Notes: generated by a model not told the origin, from the sequence alone. A DNA stretch of 64,000 bases from Bacillus sp. SKDU12 (GCF_010093085.1 NZ_MSRC01000016.1:124001-188000); one strand, 5' to 3'; shown: positions 1-9,788, numbered from the stretch's first letter. Made by a program: numbers and translations.

Positions 1-96
1 TGCTATAATAGGAAAAGCAACTTTGCAAACCAAACAATAGATTTTTATTGTTACACTCAATATAATGGTTTTATGATGACGAAAGGAGCGAATGTC

Positions 97-333
97 ATGA
101 CTGAAGTTGAAATGAAAGAACAGGTGCAGGAAGTACTGGACAAACTTCGTCCGTTTTTACTTCGTGACGGCGGTGACTGTGAGCTTGTAGACGTAGATGA
201 AGGTATTGTGAAGCTTCGTCTTCTAGGCGCATGCGGCAGCTGCCCAAGTTCAACAATTACGCTGAAAGCCGGAATTGAACGCGCTCTTCTTGAAGAAGTG
301 CCGGGTGTCGTTGAAGTAGAACAAGTCTTTTAA
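97..333 (+). CDS. yutI: NifU-like iron-sulfur scaffold domain protein YutI
   Basis: A 78-residue protein that is almost entirely a NifU C-terminal (Nfu) domain. The Cys-Gly-Ser-Cys pair at residues 46-49 is the expected Fe-S cluster site, so a role in Fe-S cluster carriage or delivery in the cytosol is inferred from the family. The ATG at 97 was chosen because AAAGGAG lies 8 nt upstream; the in-frame ATGs at 73 and 76 precede that ribosome site. A TATAAT box at 61-66 may be its -10 element. It is a single gene followed by a strong terminator. Identification is confident; the precise client proteins cannot be read from the sequence. Confidence 0.9.
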   Translation: MTEVEMKEQVQEVLDKLRPFLLRDGGDCELVDVDEGIVKLRLLGACGSCPSSTITLKAGIERALLEEVPGVVEVEQVF

Positions 334-336
334 TAA

Positions 337-373
337 CCAGCCAGACTGATCAATGATCAGTCTGGCTTTTTTA
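337..373. terminator. Bidirectional terminator between yutI and yuxL
   Basis: Inverted repeat AGCCAGACTGATC / GATCAGTCTGGCT followed by a T run; it serves yutI on the plus strand and may also serve yuxL, which converges on it. Confidence 0.8.
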
Positions 374-2344
374 TTAGAGATATTGATCAAACCATGAACT
401 GATATAATTCAGGCGCTTAATCCGCTGTCCAGGGTGGCCGCTGCGCGACAAATTGTGCGACGCTTTTGGAAAACGGACGAGCATCGTTTGTTTGTCCATT
501 TTTTTCAAAGCGATGAATAGCTGCTCCGCCTGCTCGATCGGACACCGGTCATCTCGCTCGCCATGCAGGATCAAAAGCGGTGTCTCCACGTTTGCTGCAT
601 ATTTTAAAGGGGAACGGTCCCAAAGCTTTTCTGTGTCTGTAAACATATCATGCTCAAGCTGCCAGTCTGTGAAGAAATAGCCGATATCACTGACGCCGTG
701 AAAGCTGATCCAGTTTGAAATCGAACGCTGAGTGACGGCGGCTTTAAAGCGGTTCGTCTGCCCGACGATCCAGTTGGTCATAAAACCTCCGTAGCTTCCG
801 CCCGTGACACCGAGCCGTTTAGGATCAATCTGCGGATCTCTTTTCATCGCCTCATCCACAGCCTGCATCACATCCTCATAATCCTTTCCGCCATAATCTC
901 CTCTGACTGCATTTACAAATGTCTGCCCATACCCGTGGCTCCCTCTCGGATTAACATAAACCACTGCATATCCTTTCGCCGCCAGCACTTGAAATTCATG
1001 AAAATATGTATGCCCGTACATCATATGCGGTCCGCCGTGTATGTTGAGAATAAGGGGATATGACGAGTCTTCCGCCTGTGCAGGTTTCAACAGCCATCCG
1101 TTCACCGTTACGCCGTCTTCTGTAACATATTGAATATCTTCAGGCACTGAAACCGTATGCTCATCGACAAACTTGTCATTCGCGCCAGTCAGCCGCTTCT
1201 CTTCCTGCCCAAGCGGGATGCTGTAAAGCTCGCTCGGTCTGTCCGGCTTTGCCACACTGGCAATAAAGTGTTGTTCGTCAGATGACAGTGAAAAACTATT
1301 GATATACTCTTTTTCGAGACGAATCGGATACACAAGGCCTTCAATCGACATATAATAGATTCCCGTGCTGCCTTGATCTGTGCCGATCACATAAAATCCT
1401 TGGCTGTCCTTCGTCCAAATTGGACGCTGTTCGCCGCCTCCGATCAATGAATCCCCAATCAGCGCATCTGCTAAATGAACATCCAGCATCTCAGTCAGAC
1501 ATGTAAGGAGGTCTTGTTCGATATCATAGAGCCATGCCTTTTCAAGCGTTGCATTTTGATATTCCTGCTCATGCCCAAGCAAAGCAATAAACCTTCCGTC
1601 CGGGGAAAAAGAGCTTGATCCGAATGAGCCGCAATGCGGTGTCATTTGCTTGAGAGCTCCAGTCTCCAGCGACATTATGTAGACATCGCTCGGCTTGCTG
1701 GCATCATCCGTTTCAGTCAAATTGGCTGAGAAAACAAGCCTTTTGCCGTCAGGAGAAAAGGCAGGATCTCCGTGATCAGCTTTGTGAGTTGTCAGCTGCT
1801 TCACCTCGCCAGATTTCACACTGACAAGCGCAAGCTGGGCGTATGAACCTCTCGTCAGCCCTTTGCCGTCACGTTTATAGGCTAGACCTTGCACTTCAAC
1901 AGGATCAAAGCTGCCCTGCTCTGTTTTCTCTCGATCATGAATACTTTCTCCCTCTCCTAAACTGACAGTGACTAGCACCGACTCGCCATCAGGGGACCAT
2001 ATTGGCTTTGACACGCCATACAGGATATCAGTCAGTTTCTTCGCTTCTCCGCCTTCTGTGCTTATGATATACAGCTGTGCCGCATCACCTTCACGATCAG
2101 AAATAAAGGCAAGTGTATGCCCGTCCGGAGACCATCTTGGATCTGTGCTCCGTTTCTCTCCGTGTGTCCAAGGAACAGAACAGCCGCTTTCCGTTTCATA
2201 CACCCATATATTTGAAGTATATGAATCTTGCTCTTGATCCACTTGCGACTGCACGTATGCAGCACGGCTGCCGTCAGGGGCGTATTGAGGATCGGTCACA
2301 GAGACAATCGCTGTGATGTCTTCTGCGGTTATCAGCTTTTTCAT
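374..2344 (-). CDS. yuxL: S9 family prolyl oligopeptidase-type peptidase YuxL
   Basis: 656 residues. The N-terminal half contains repeated WSPDG/FSPDG motifs of the TolB/WD40-like beta-propeller that gates S9 peptidases. The C-terminal half is an alpha/beta hydrolase with GGSYGG (nucleophile near Ser517), an Asp in HGERDD (near 598-599) and a His in KASHNL (near 630), so the catalytic triad is complete. No signal peptide is seen, so it is likely cytosolic, acting on oligopeptides or acylated peptides (family knowledge). The second ATG (2344) is preferred over the one at 2350 because GGAGG is 8 nt upstream of it and only 2 nt from the first. It is convergent with yutI and lies downstream of thrB behind a terminator, so it is probably a separate transcript. 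Confidence 0.9.
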   Translation of the reverse strand: MKKLITAEDITAIVSVTDPQYAPDGSRAAYVQSQVDQEQDSYTSNIWVYETESGCSVPWTHGEKRSTDPRWSPDGHTLAFISDREGDAAQLYIISTEGGEAKKLTDILYGVSKPIWSPDGESVLVTVSLGEGESIHDREKTEQGSFDPVEVQGLAYKRDGKGLTRGSYAQLALVSVKSGEVKQLTTHKADHGDPAFSPDGKRLVFSANLTETDDASKPSDVYIMSLETGALKQMTPHCGSFGSSSFSPDGRFIALLGHEQEYQNATLEKAWLYDIEQDLLTCLTEMLDVHLADALIGDSLIGGGEQRPIWTKDSQGFYVIGTDQGSTGIYYMSIEGLVYPIRLEKEYINSFSLSSDEQHFIASVAKPDRPSELYSIPLGQEEKRLTGANDKFVDEHTVSVPEDIQYVTEDGVTVNGWLLKPAQAEDSSYPLILNIHGGPHMMYGHTYFHEFQVLAAKGYAVVYVNPRGSHGYGQTFVNAVRGDYGGKDYEDVMQAVDEAMKRDPQIDPKRLGVTGGSYGGFMTNWIVGQTNRFKAAVTQRSISNWISFHGVSDIGYFFTDWQLEHDMFTDTEKLWDRSPLKYAANVETPLLILHGERDDRCPIEQAEQLFIALKKMDKQTMLVRFPKASHNLSRSGHPGQRIKRLNYISSWFDQYL

Positions 2345-2404
2345 ATTCATCTCCTCCTTTTCATGTATTTCGTTTTTCTAAATAAAAACTCCTTTATCTC
2401 CAGC

Positions 2405-2442
2405 AGAAAAAAAGCGTCCATCGCTGATGCTGAGGGACGCTT
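2405..2442 (-). terminator. Terminator of the hom-thrC-thrB operon
   Basis: Read on the minus strand, AAGCGTCC and GGACGCTT form a stem followed by a T run, just past the thrB stop codon. Confidence 0.75.
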
Positions 2443-2450
2443 GGCTTGAT

Positions 2451-3380
2451 CTATACACTTTTTGCTTGATATAAAGGATTTCGCTCTATTATACTTCCCT
2501 CTTTCGGAACGGTCAAAGCGTCGACTTCACAATGAGGGAAATGAAGCGCGAGCTGTTCTTTCAGCTCTTCTCCGTTTCCTTTTTTGGTCATAACGAGAAT
2601 CGTCGGGCCTGCACCGCTAAGAGCTGTTCCGTACGCGCCCTTCATCTCGGCGACATGTTCTACTTTTGACAGCTCAGGGACAAGCATCGCCCGGTACGGC
2701 TGGTGGAACAAATCCTTCTTCATGATTTTTCCGACGAGCGGCCAATCCTTGGACATGATAGCAGCAATGAGGATATTGCTGACTGCGCTTGCTTTTACAG
2801 CGTCCGCATATGGAAACTCTTTCGGCAGCACGTCTCTTGCGTCTCTTGTCAGCACCTCGTAAAAAGGAATGACAACGACAATATCAATGTCAGCATCCGG
2901 GACGCGGATCATTTGTGTCTCATCATCTTCATGCAGGCCGACGACAAGCCCGCCAACGAGAGAAGCGCCCGCATTATCCGGATGCCCTTCTTCTAGGCTG
3001 GCTACATGCAGCTTGTCCGCATCAGACAGTTTTAAGCCGCATAATTCATCAGCCAGTTCAACGGCCGCTACAATCGCCGCGGCGCTGCTTCCAAGACCGC
3101 GTGCGAGCGGGATATCACTCCATACCTTCACATGGACAGGCGGCATTTCTTTTCCATACAAATCTGCTGTCCGTTTTGCCACTTGATAGATCAAATTATC
3201 TGTACCGGCCGGAATTCCTGCGACTGTTTCTGTTTCAGCTTCAAAAGACCATTTGTCGCTTTCAAAGACGGTCAGCTTCAAATATCTGCTGAGCGCCATT
3301 CCAACTGAATCGAAGCCGGGTCCTAGGTTAGCCGTGCTTCCGGGAACAGTGACAGTGAACAGCATGTCGGCTTCGTTCAT
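2451..3380 (-). CDS. thrB: Homoserine kinase
   Basis: 309-residue GHMP kinase that phosphorylates homoserine to O-phosphohomoserine, the substrate of the adjacent threonine synthase. The substrate-facing [13 protein letters not shown] motif is near the N-terminus, the ATP-binding glycine loop [11 protein letters not shown] lies near residues 93-103, and the [10 protein letters not shown] motif is near the C-terminus, so all three GHMP motifs are intact. The ATG overlaps the thrC stop by 4 nt (ATGA type), indicating translational coupling. It is the last gene of hom-thrC-thrB. The length equals that remembered for B. subtilis. Confidence 0.96.
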   Translation of the reverse strand: MNEADMLFTVTVPGSTANLGPGFDSVGMALSRYLKLTVFESDKWSFEAETETVAGIPAGTDNLIYQVAKRTADLYGKEMPPVHVKVWSDIPLARGLGSSAAAIVAAVELADELCGLKLSDADKLHVASLEEGHPDNAGASLVGGLVVGLHEDDETQMIRVPDADIDIVVVIPFYEVLTRDARDVLPKEFPYADAVKASAVSNILIAAIMSKDWPLVGKIMKKDLFHQPYRAMLVPELSKVEHVAEMKGAYGTALSGAGPTILVMTKKGNGEELKEQLALHFPHCEVDALTVPKEGSIIERNPLYQAKSV

Positions 3381-4435
3381 ACACGAGCCGCTCCTTTTAT
3401 ATATTCAAGGATGCTGTCTTCGTCAGTCGGCAATGTGACCGGCTTGATTTCTGAAATATCGACCGCTGTGTTCGGATCTTTCAATCCGTTTCCTGTTAAG
3501 ACAGCCACGACCTTGCTGCCTTTCGGAATGTCTCCAGATTTCACTTGCTTCAGAACACCGGCGATAGACGCGCAAGATCCAGGTTCTGCAAACACGCCTT
3601 CTTCACGGGCGATCAGCTGATAGGCGTGAAGGATTTCATCATCAGTAACTTCGTCAATTTTCCCGTTGGATTCCTCAGCTGCCTTGACAGCTTTGTCCCA
3701 GCTTGCAGGGTTTCCAATCCGAATGGCTGTCGCTATCGTTTCTGGATTTTCAATCACTTTATTACGGACAATTGCCGCCGCGCCTTCCGCTTCAAAGCCG
3801 CGCATTTTCGGAAGACCTGTGTTGTTTTTCTCATGATATTCCTTGAAGCCCTTCCAGTACGCCGTAATGTTTCCGGCGTTTCCAACCGGGATCGCCAATA
3901 CATCCGGGGCTTCCCCCAGCTGCTCGCACACTTCAAAGGCAGCAGTTTTTTGGCCTTCAATGCGGTATGGGTTGACTGAGTTGACAAGAGCAATCGGTGA
4001 TTTCTCACAAATGGAACGGACAATTTTAAGCGCATCATCAAAGTTTCCATCAATTGCAATAATTTCGGCTCCGTACATGACAGCCTGAGCAAGCTTTCCG
4101 AACGCGATTTTACCGTTCGGGATGATGACGATGCATTTCATGTTGGCACGGGCTGCATACGCAGCGGCGGCAGCGGAAGTGTTTCCTGTTGACGCGCACA
4201 TAATTGTGTCATTTCCTTCTTCTTTTGCCTTCGCCACAGCCATGACCATGCCGCGGTCTTTAAAAGATCCCGTAGGGTTGACGCCTTCCGTTTTGACATG
4301 AAGCTCAATTCCAAGCTGCTCGGACAGCTTCGGCAGGTGAATAAGAGGTGTGTTTCCCTCATGTAATGTAAGCGCCGGTGTTTGATCTGTTACAGGTAAA
4401 AATGCTTTATATTGATGGATAAGTCCTTTCCACAT
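3377..4435 (-). CDS. thrC: Threonine synthase
   Basis: 352-residue PLP enzyme converting O-phosphohomoserine to threonine. GSFKDRG carries the Schiff-base lysine (Lys59), [16 protein letters not shown] is the phosphate-binding loop, and IPVGNAGNI is the glycine-rich PLP phosphate cup. The ATG at 4435 shares a base with the hom stop (TAATG), so the start is fixed by coupling to hom; an in-frame upstream ATG inside hom is ignored. It is the middle gene of a three-gene threonine operon and all motifs are complete. Confidence 0.96.
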   Translation of the reverse strand: MWKGLIHQYKAFLPVTDQTPALTLHEGNTPLIHLPKLSEQLGIELHVKTEGVNPTGSFKDRGMVMAVAKAKEEGNDTIMCASTGNTSAAAAAYAARANMKCIVIIPNGKIAFGKLAQAVMYGAEIIAIDGNFDDALKIVRSICEKSPIALVNSVNPYRIEGQKTAAFEVCEQLGEAPDVLAIPVGNAGNITAYWKGFKEYHEKNNTGLPKMRGFEAEGAAAIVRNKVIENPETIATAIRIGNPASWDKAVKAAEESNGKIDEVTDDEILHAYQLIAREEGVFAEPGSCASIAGVLKQVKSGDIPKGSKVVAVLTGNGLKDPNTAVDISEIKPVTLPTDEDSILEYIKGAARV

Positions 4436-5736
4436 TAGCTCCAACCGTTCCCTTCTACGCGATATGTGCTTTTGACTTCTTGAACGACTTTCAAATCATT
4501 TAAGTTTTGCAGGATATCACTGAAATCAGCTTCTGATGTATGGTGTGTGACAATTACGATTTCTGCCAGCTCATCATGGCCTTTAATCGGCAGCTGAAGG
4601 ATCTTTTCAAAACTTACGCCCCTCTCTGAAAAGACAGACGTGATTTTCGAGAATGAACCGACTTGATCTTTGACGTGAATTCTTAAAAATTGCTGTGCGT
4701 AAATGTCAGACGGCGACTTCATATTTTTTTCGTATTGCGGCGCGACAAAGCTGTTGCCGGTTACCCCAAGACGCATATTTTTCATGACAGCGACAAGGTC
4801 GGAAACAACGGATGTTGCAGTCGGCATGCTTCCGGCTCCCGGCCCGTAGAACATCGTCTCACCAACAGCCTCACCATACACATAAACAGCGTTAAACTCA
4901 TTATGCACGGCTGAAAGCGGATGATGGTCAGGAAGGAGTGTCGGCTGAACACTGACTTCAATTTTGCTGCCGTCACGCTGAGCAATTCCGATCAGCTTCA
5001 TCGTATAGCCAAGGCGTTTGCTGAAACTGATGTCCTCGTCTGTAATTTGAGAAATCCCCTTTACTTTGACGTCTTCCAGATCCACATTCATCGAGAAGCC
5101 GAGGCGCGCCAATATCGCCATTTTCCGTGCAGCATCAAGCCCTTCCACGTCTGAAGTCGGATCAGCTTCAGCAAAGCCGAGATCCTGTGCTTCCTTGAGC
5201 ACTTCCTCGTAAGGGCTTTTTTCTTTAATCATTTTGGTTAAGATAAAGTTCGTTGTTCCGTTTACGATCCCCATCATCTTTGTAATCCGATCTGACGAGA
5301 GCCCCTCCTCCAATGTGCGCAAAATCGGAATCCCGCCGGCAACACTGGCTTCAAAGTAGATGTCGCAGCCATTTTCCTTCGCTTCTGCAAGCAGCTCGGA
5401 GCCGTACACAGCCATTAAATCCTTGTTTGCTGTGACAACATGCTTTTTCGATTTTAGCGCGTCGAGCAGATATTGTTTTGTCTGCTCAACTCCGCCGATG
5501 ACCTCGATCACGACATCAACATCTGGATCATTGATGACATCATCCACTTCTGTCGTGAGCGCTTCCTTCGGCAAATCTACTTCTCTCCTTTTCTCTAGAT
5601 CTTTTACAAGCACTTTTTTTATCGTAATCGGACAGCCGACCTGATGCATCAGCTTATCCTGATGGTCTTGAATAATTTTAACGACACCGCTTCCCACGGT
5701 ACCCAAACCTAAAAGCCCCACACGAATCGCTTTCAA
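4435..5736 (-). CDS. hom: Homoserine dehydrogenase
   Basis: 433 residues. It reduces aspartate semialdehyde to homoserine, the branch point to threonine and methionine. The N-terminal [12 protein letters not shown] is the NAD(P)-binding Rossmann loop, the middle is the catalytic domain with NGTTNFI, and the C-terminal 80 residues ([15 protein letters not shown] onward) form an ACT domain for feedback control. The start is TTG behind AAAGGTGGAG. It is the first gene of the operon and is preceded by a clear sigma-A promoter. Confidence 0.96.
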   Translation of the reverse strand: MKAIRVGLLGLGTVGSGVVKIIQDHQDKLMHQVGCPITIKKVLVKDLEKRREVDLPKEALTTEVDDVINDPDVDVVIEVIGGVEQTKQYLLDALKSKKHVVTANKDLMAVYGSELLAEAKENGCDIYFEASVAGGIPILRTLEEGLSSDRITKMMGIVNGTTNFILTKMIKEKSPYEEVLKEAQDLGFAEADPTSDVEGLDAARKMAILARLGFSMNVDLEDVKVKGISQITDEDISFSKRLGYTMKLIGIAQRDGSKIEVSVQPTLLPDHHPLSAVHNEFNAVYVYGEAVGETMFYGPGAGSMPTATSVVSDLVAVMKNMRLGVTGNSFVAPQYEKNMKSPSDIYAQQFLRIHVKDQVGSFSKITSVFSERGVSFEKILQLPIKGHDELAEIVIVTHHTSEADFSDILQNLNDLKVVQEVKSTYRVEGNGWS

Positions 5737-5775
5737 AAAAACTCCACCTTTCTTTTAATTGTCCGTTCGAAAAAG

Positions 5776-5787
5776 ACAATTGTTAAC
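5776..5787 (-). promoter_or_regulatory. Candidate operator in the hom leader (GTTAACAATTGT)
   Basis: Between the hom -10 element and the ribosome site, the minus strand reads GTTAACAATTGT, two overlapping palindromes (GTTAAC, CAATTG). B. subtilis hom is known to be repressed by a threonine-responsive regulator binding GTTAACA-like sequence just downstream of the promoter; matching this site to that protein is inference. Confidence 0.4.
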
Positions 5788-5813
5788 TCAACACAGACAT
5801 ATAAGTTACAAAC

Positions 5814-5842
5814 ATTATATAAGTCTGCTCTTGTTTTGACAA
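5814..5842 (-). promoter_or_regulatory. Sigma-A promoter of hom-thrC-thrB
   Basis: On the minus strand TTGTCA (5837-5842) and TATAAT (5814-5819) are separated by exactly 17 nt, a near-consensus housekeeping promoter about 80 nt upstream of the hom start. Confidence 0.8.
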
Positions 5843-5936
5843 GATAGCAATCGGCTGAATTTTATGAATGTAAGCGTTTAATGCATTGATATGACAAGAT
5901 TCTTTATTTTCTAATTATTTTTGTCAGATTTTCTCC

Positions 5937-6953
5937 TCAGCCTGAACGGCCTTTGCCGAGCCAGCTTACGCGGGGAACAAATAGCTTCTGTCCCCTCATG
6001 TTCATGAATTCCTGCGCTGTATTGAGAAATTGCTCATAGCGTCCGCAGTCGTTCAGAATGAAGTCAAGCTGCTCTTCATAATAGTGCTTATCTGACTCTG
6101 ATGACATGTAGTAGCTCTCTACGATTTCAAAATAATGAAGCGGAAAGAGCAGCCGACTGTATAGAAGGCGTTTTGAAAAAGAAGACAGCGGTGTGACTTG
6201 CTCGTATTCTTGCAAGAAAAGAAAGCCGTGCTGATGAAAATCTTGTCTGTGATGCAAAAACGTATGCCTCATGTATTCAGCCAAATCTCGTGAAGAGTGG
6301 TCAAATACCCAATCGGATGGAATCCTGATCAAGGAGTCGGGTGACCATGTATGTCTTTCCATCCTCTGATGGCATATCGTTCCTGAATCAGCGGCTTGAG
6401 GCTTGTCATCCAGTTCAGTGTCCACTAAATATTGTATCGCATTTTCTGACAGCCCTGCATAATATGGAAATGACTCAATCATTTTTTTATCGAACGGCTC
6501 ATGCGGCGGCGTATGAACTTTTTGCTGCCAAAAAACCTCAAGCTGATCAATGCGTTTTCCCCACAGATCCTTCCACTGGCCGATCCTTCCCGCTGCCTTC
6601 ACCTCATACGGATACCCGCGGCCTTTACGGTGAAATTCCGCAAGCTCCTGACCAACGGAGAACGTCCTGTTTGAATACGGGGGTGCCGCTTTCAGCAAAG
6701 CGTACGTTTTCTTCTCATGTTCAAACGTCAGCTCACCTTCTTTTGTAAAGATAAAAACAGAAACGTATGGGTCACTTTGTTCTTGTAAATACTGACTCAT
6801 GTAATAAAGCTCCGCCAGTTCGGTATCTGAGAATTGGGAAACGGGGACAATCAGAAAGAATGAATTCGGTGTCTGAAAGCATTGATATGTGTGCTGGTAC
6901 GTGGAAAGCTGTCTGATATGAATGCCGTATTTTTCTTTTATTGTACCTTTCAC
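5937..6953 (-). CDS. yutH: Spore coat-associated protein YutH (CotS-like kinase-fold family)
   Basis: 338 residues, resembling YutH of B. subtilis, which belongs to the CotS/YsxE group of choline kinase-like spore coat proteins. I see no intact kinase catalytic motif, only the general fold-like pattern (for example the helix around DLAEYMRHTFLHHRQDFHQHGFLF). GTG at 6953 is preferred because AGGTGAT precedes it at normal spacing; the GTG at 6962 overlaps that site. It is a single minus-strand gene after the hom promoter region. A structural or assembly role in the spore coat is family knowledge, not visible here. Confidence 0.8.
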   Translation of the reverse strand: MKGTIKEKYGIHIRQLSTYQHTYQCFQTPNSFFLIVPVSQFSDTELAELYYMSQYLQEQSDPYVSVFIFTKEGELTFEHEKKTYALLKAAPPYSNRTFSVGQELAEFHRKGRGYPYEVKAAGRIGQWKDLWGKRIDQLEVFWQQKVHTPPHEPFDKKMIESFPYYAGLSENAIQYLVDTELDDKPQAADSGTICHQRMERHTWSPDSLIRIPSDWVFDHSSRDLAEYMRHTFLHHRQDFHQHGFLFLQEYEQVTPLSSFSKRLLYSRLLFPLHYFEIVESYYMSSESDKHYYEEQLDFILNDCGRYEQFLNTAQEFMNMRGQKLFVPRVSWLGKGRSG

Positions 6954-7109
6954 AATGATCACCTGCCTATTGAATTAGGGCTTCATCACATCGTAGTCAT
7001 ACACGTCTGGAATTATGAATACATATTTTCATCCGACAAAGGCGCAAGAAAAAGTCGTAAACATCTCACATATTTTGTATAAACTAGTAAAAAAGATTGG
7101 GTGAAACTG

Positions 7110-7610
7110 ATGTCAGAAAACGAACAAATCAGTCAGATGGAAGCAAAAGCAAGAGCACGGATGAAAGAGCGAGGCGTTGAGGTATCAGACATTGCAGAGC
7201 TTGTCTTTTTTCTGCAGAAAAAATACCATCCAGATTTAACAATTGATGAATGCACACTGAACGTCAATCGCGTTCTTGCAAAACGCGAGGTGCAAAATGC
7301 GATTTTAACGGGCATTGAATTAGATGTTCTTGCTGAGCAGAAAAAACTGTCTGAACCGCTGCAAACGATACTGGAAACGGATGAAAGCCTATATGGAGTA
7401 GATGAAATTTTGGCATTTTCCATCGTGAACATTTATGGATCAATCGGGTTTACGAACTACGGTTACATTGACAAAGAAAAACCCGGAATTCTTAAGCATT
7501 TGAATGATAAGTCAACAGGCGAATGCCATACCTTTTTAGATGACATCGTTGGGGCGATTTCCGCCGCGGCCTCCAGCAGGCTCGCACACCGCGCGCGACA
7601 TACAGAATAA
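7110..7610 (+). CDS. yutG: Phosphatidylglycerophosphatase A family protein YutG
   Basis: 166 residues with the PgpA-family pattern: an acidic helical N-terminus, then LTGIELDVLAEQ and the conserved segment VDEILAFSIVNIYGSIGFTNYGYIDKEKPG, followed by HTFLDDIVGAISAAA. PgpA enzymes dephosphorylate phosphatidylglycerophosphate in lipid synthesis, but this short Bacillus group lacks the multiple membrane helices of E. coli PgpA, so the substrate is uncertain. ATG 7110 is preferred over the in-frame GTG at 7101 because GGGTG is at the right distance. A terminator follows directly. Confidence 0.75.
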   Translation: MSENEQISQMEAKARARMKERGVEVSDIAELVFFLQKKYHPDLTIDECTLNVNRVLAKREVQNAILTGIELDVLAEQKKLSEPLQTILETDESLYGVDEILAFSIVNIYGSIGFTNYGYIDKEKPGILKHLNDKSTGECHTFLDDIVGAISAAASSRLAHRARHTE

Positions 7611-7638
7611 GGGCACCCTTTTCGGGCGCCCTTTTTTT
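7611..7638. terminator. Terminator between convergent yutG and yutF
   Basis: GGGCACCC / GGGCGCCC hairpin with a T run immediately after the yutG stop; it overlaps the yutF 3' end. Confidence 0.75.
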
Positions 7639-8407
7639 ATATGTATGGAATCCATTCAGTCAGAGAGTCAATTGCATGAGTCGGTTTTTCCATGTCGTCT
7701 GTCATATGCTCTCTTTTCGTTACGCCTGTGTGAACGAGCAGAGTATCCATACCAGCGTTTATGCCGGCCATAATGTCCGTCGCATAGTTGTCACCGACCA
7801 TCAGAGTTTCGGATACATCCGTGCCAAGAACACGCATCGCCTGCTCCATAATGATGGATTCCGGCTTGCCGATAAATATCGGCTGTACCCCTGTCGATAC
7901 GGTTAAAACAGATGTCAGTGAGCCGTTTCCGGGCAGAAGGCCTCTTTCAGTCGGAATCGCAATATCTCCGTTTGTGGAAATAAAACGGGCTCCATTTCTA
8001 ATGGCCAGACAGCCGACAGCAAATTTTTCGTATGTAATAGAACGGTCAATCCCAACGACAACAAAATCCGCATTTTCCCCGCCAAACGTCAGGCCATTTT
8101 CTTCAATTGCCTGGCGGATTCCTTCTTCCCCGATCACATATACAGACGCGTCTTTTTTTTGCTGGGCGATATGCTGTGCAGTTGCCATGCTGGTCGTGAA
8201 GACTTGTTCTTCTGTTGCCGGAATATCAAAAGAGACGAGCTTGTCTGCCACCTGCTTCGGTGTGCGCGAAGAGTTGTTTGTCACAAAAAGATATGGAACG
8301 CCGCGATCTTTCAGCGTTCTGACAAATTCACACGCTTCTTCAATTTTTTCCGTCCCATTGTACATCGTTCCGTCTAAATCAATTAAATACCCTTTATATG
8401 TTTTCAT
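7637..8407 (-). CDS. yutF: HAD-superfamily NagD-like phosphatase YutF
   Basis: 256 residues. HAD motif I DLDGT (Asp10, Asp12) starts the protein, motif II is FVTNNSS, and motif III/IV is LMVGDNYATDIMAG with IGKPES before it, the NagD/PNPase subclass with a C2 cap. Such enzymes hydrolyse small phosphate monoesters such as p-nitrophenyl phosphate in vitro; the physiological substrate is unknown. The ATG at 8407 follows AGGAGTG. It lies in a minus-strand group with yutE and yutD. Confidence 0.88.
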   Translation of the reverse strand: MKTYKGYLIDLDGTMYNGTEKIEEACEFVRTLKDRGVPYLFVTNNSSRTPKQVADKLVSFDIPATEEQVFTTSMATAQHIAQQKKDASVYVIGEEGIRQAIEENGLTFGGENADFVVVGIDRSITYEKFAVGCLAIRNGARFISTNGDIAIPTERGLLPGNGSLTSVLTVSTGVQPIFIGKPESIIMEQAMRVLGTDVSETLMVGDNYATDIMAGINAGMDTLLVHTGVTKREHMTDDMEKPTHAIDSLTEWIPYI

Positions 8408-8435
8408 ATCCAACACTCCTGTGGCTTTCCAGTTG

Positions 8436-8870
8436 TTATTTAAACGCAGAAACAGGGCCAAGCTCTGTTTCCAAGTAGCTTCTGATTCGCTTCGGGAAGT
8501 TTTGAAGAGCTGTTTGATGGGCCGTAATCAGCCTGTAAAGCTCTTTGCTGTCAGTGAGCATGTACTGCTGTACCAATGTTTTACGGTAGGCGATCACTGT
8601 CTTGAGCTCCGTTCCCTCTTGTTCTGTGACAACTTTTTCATCAACAAGTATGTCCATCATGTCATTATAACTGCCCGGGTCCCGCATAATAAAACCGTCA
8701 ATCATGTCATTGCCTGTATCCAGAATGCATTCGATTAACAGATGGCCTATACGCTGAAGCGCCAATCCCCCGATTTCTGACTGCCAAGCTGCTTGTGAGT
8801 TAAACAGTGCCAGCTGGTGCTCAAAGAACCCGAGTGTTTGCTCGATCTTGTTTCTGTCAACAAAATACAT
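8436..8870 (-). CDS. yutE: DUF86/HepT-like protein YutE
   Basis: 144-residue all-helical protein of the DUF86 (HepT-like) family. DUF86 proteins are often the RNase half of HEPN-MNT toxin-antitoxin modules with an R-x4-6-H motif; the segment ALQRIGHLLIECILDTGNDMI resembles the HEPN core but a typical RxxxxH is not obvious. No nucleotidyltransferase partner lies beside it, so it is probably a housekeeping stand-alone member. It sits 28 nt upstream of the yutF start and is likely co-transcribed with yutD-yutE-yutF. Confidence 0.8.
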   Translation of the reverse strand: MYFVDRNKIEQTLGFFEHQLALFNSQAAWQSEIGGLALQRIGHLLIECILDTGNDMIDGFIMRDPGSYNDMMDILVDEKVVTEQEGTELKTVIAYRKTLVQQYMLTDSKELYRLITAHQTALQNFPKRIRSYLETELGPVSAFK

Positions 8871-8893
8871 GACAGCATCCCCTTTGTATATAT

Positions 8894-9169
8894 TTATTTT
8901 CTGATTCGTTTCAAGACAAAATACGCACAGCCGAAATTGCAGTATTCATAAATGTATTCATCTAATGTGCTGATTTTCGTTTCAAAGGTTGCCTTTTGAT
9001 TCTGGTCGTCAAAGAAGCCCTTGAGCCTGAGCTGGCCGTATCCCCAGTCTCCCACAATATAATCGTATTTATTTAAAATATCAGAGTAGCGGGCTTTAAA
9101 AGCCTCTTCATTGAAGCCGTCTTTGAAATTGTGCACCAAGTCAAATTCGGCATTTTGAATAAGAATCAT
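8894..9169 (-). CDS. yutD: DUF1027 family protein YutD
   Basis: 91 residues matching YutD, a small cytosolic protein conserved in Firmicutes. Visible conserved stretches are FNEEAFKARYSDILNKYDYIVGDWGYGQLRLKGFF and the Cys-containing end EYCNFGCAYFVLKR. Function is not known. It is the first gene of a minus-strand yutD-yutE-yutF group. Confidence 0.85.
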   Translation of the reverse strand: MILIQNAEFDLVHNFKDGFNEEAFKARYSDILNKYDYIVGDWGYGQLRLKGFFDDQNQKATFETKISTLDEYIYEYCNFGCAYFVLKRIRK

Positions 9170-9282
9170 GATCTCACCTCTTTTTCACTCTTTCCTATCA
9201 TAATTCATTGCCTCGTCCCCATCAATTGCTAATGAATAAATCATGCGATTTGGCTACCCTGCATATGAGGCGGGATTTACAA

Positions 9283-9743
9283 ATGAAACTCAATGCTGTT
9301 ACCCTTTTCCTGTTGATTGGGCTTTATTCGGGTGCGGAGTTCATACTGACAAACGGGTCCCAATTCATATGTCTGACTTGAAATGATGAGAATCGACAAA
9401 TTGCTATGTGTTCTATCAACAAGAACAATTGACGCTGCGAATAGCGGATAACATTGGAATGCGGGAAGAAACCGCTCCCAACATATCAAGTGTAACGGTT
9501 CAGCTCCCTCCTATTCAAGATGCTCCGACATTGACAATCGAGCAAGCGAAGAGCATGGCAGCTTCTGTAAGACTGCGCTACTATCATGTCTATATGTCCG
9601 ATAATCCAAACCATATACAGCCGATCAAAAATAACAGCTATCCCAGCTCCGATTTCATGCCAGGGTCGACTAAAAAGAATAAAAACCGCCCCGTAAGGAA
9701 GCCGTGTCTCAAAACGTCAATAGAGAAACCCACCAGAACGTAA
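9283..9743 (+). pseudogene. yutC: yutC-like lipoprotein gene, frameshifted remnant
   Basis: Fragments of one protein appear in successive plus-strand frames. MKLNAVTLFLLIGLYSG starts at 9283 and is a lipoprotein signal. The lipobox Cys (TGC at 9333) is out of frame by an apparent 1-nt loss, and the next frame reads CGVHTDKRVPIHMSDLK then stops at 9384. A third frame from 9382 reads DENRQIAMCSINKNN and stops at 9430. The frame from 9432 then runs TLRIADNI to a stop at 9741. No single frame gives a complete protein. YutC lies between yutD and lipA in B. subtilis as I recall, which supports the assignment by position. Confidence 0.65.
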
Positions 9744-9759
9744 TTCAATAGGAAAGACA

Positions 9760-9784
9760 AAAACGCCAGATGACCTGGCGTTTT
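9760..9784. terminator. Terminator between yutC remnant and lipA
   Basis: AAAACGCCAG / CTGGCGTTTT perfect hairpin with flanking A and T runs, usable from both sides. Confidence 0.8.
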
Positions 9785-9788
9785 GGCA

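Noticed and set aside
7788..8738. Long open frame opposite yutF and yutE
   Set aside because: It is the antisense of two well-supported genes, has no ribosome site and a Ser/Arg-rich composition typical of reverse frames.
8436..8870. YutE as half of a HEPN-MNT toxin-antitoxin pair
   Set aside because: No nucleotidyltransferase gene is adjacent, and the neighbours are the usual chromosomal yutD and yutF.
9408..9743. 111-codon frame as a standalone gene
   Set aside because: No ribosome site, and it reads as the last segment of the broken yutC, so it is covered by the pseudogene entry.
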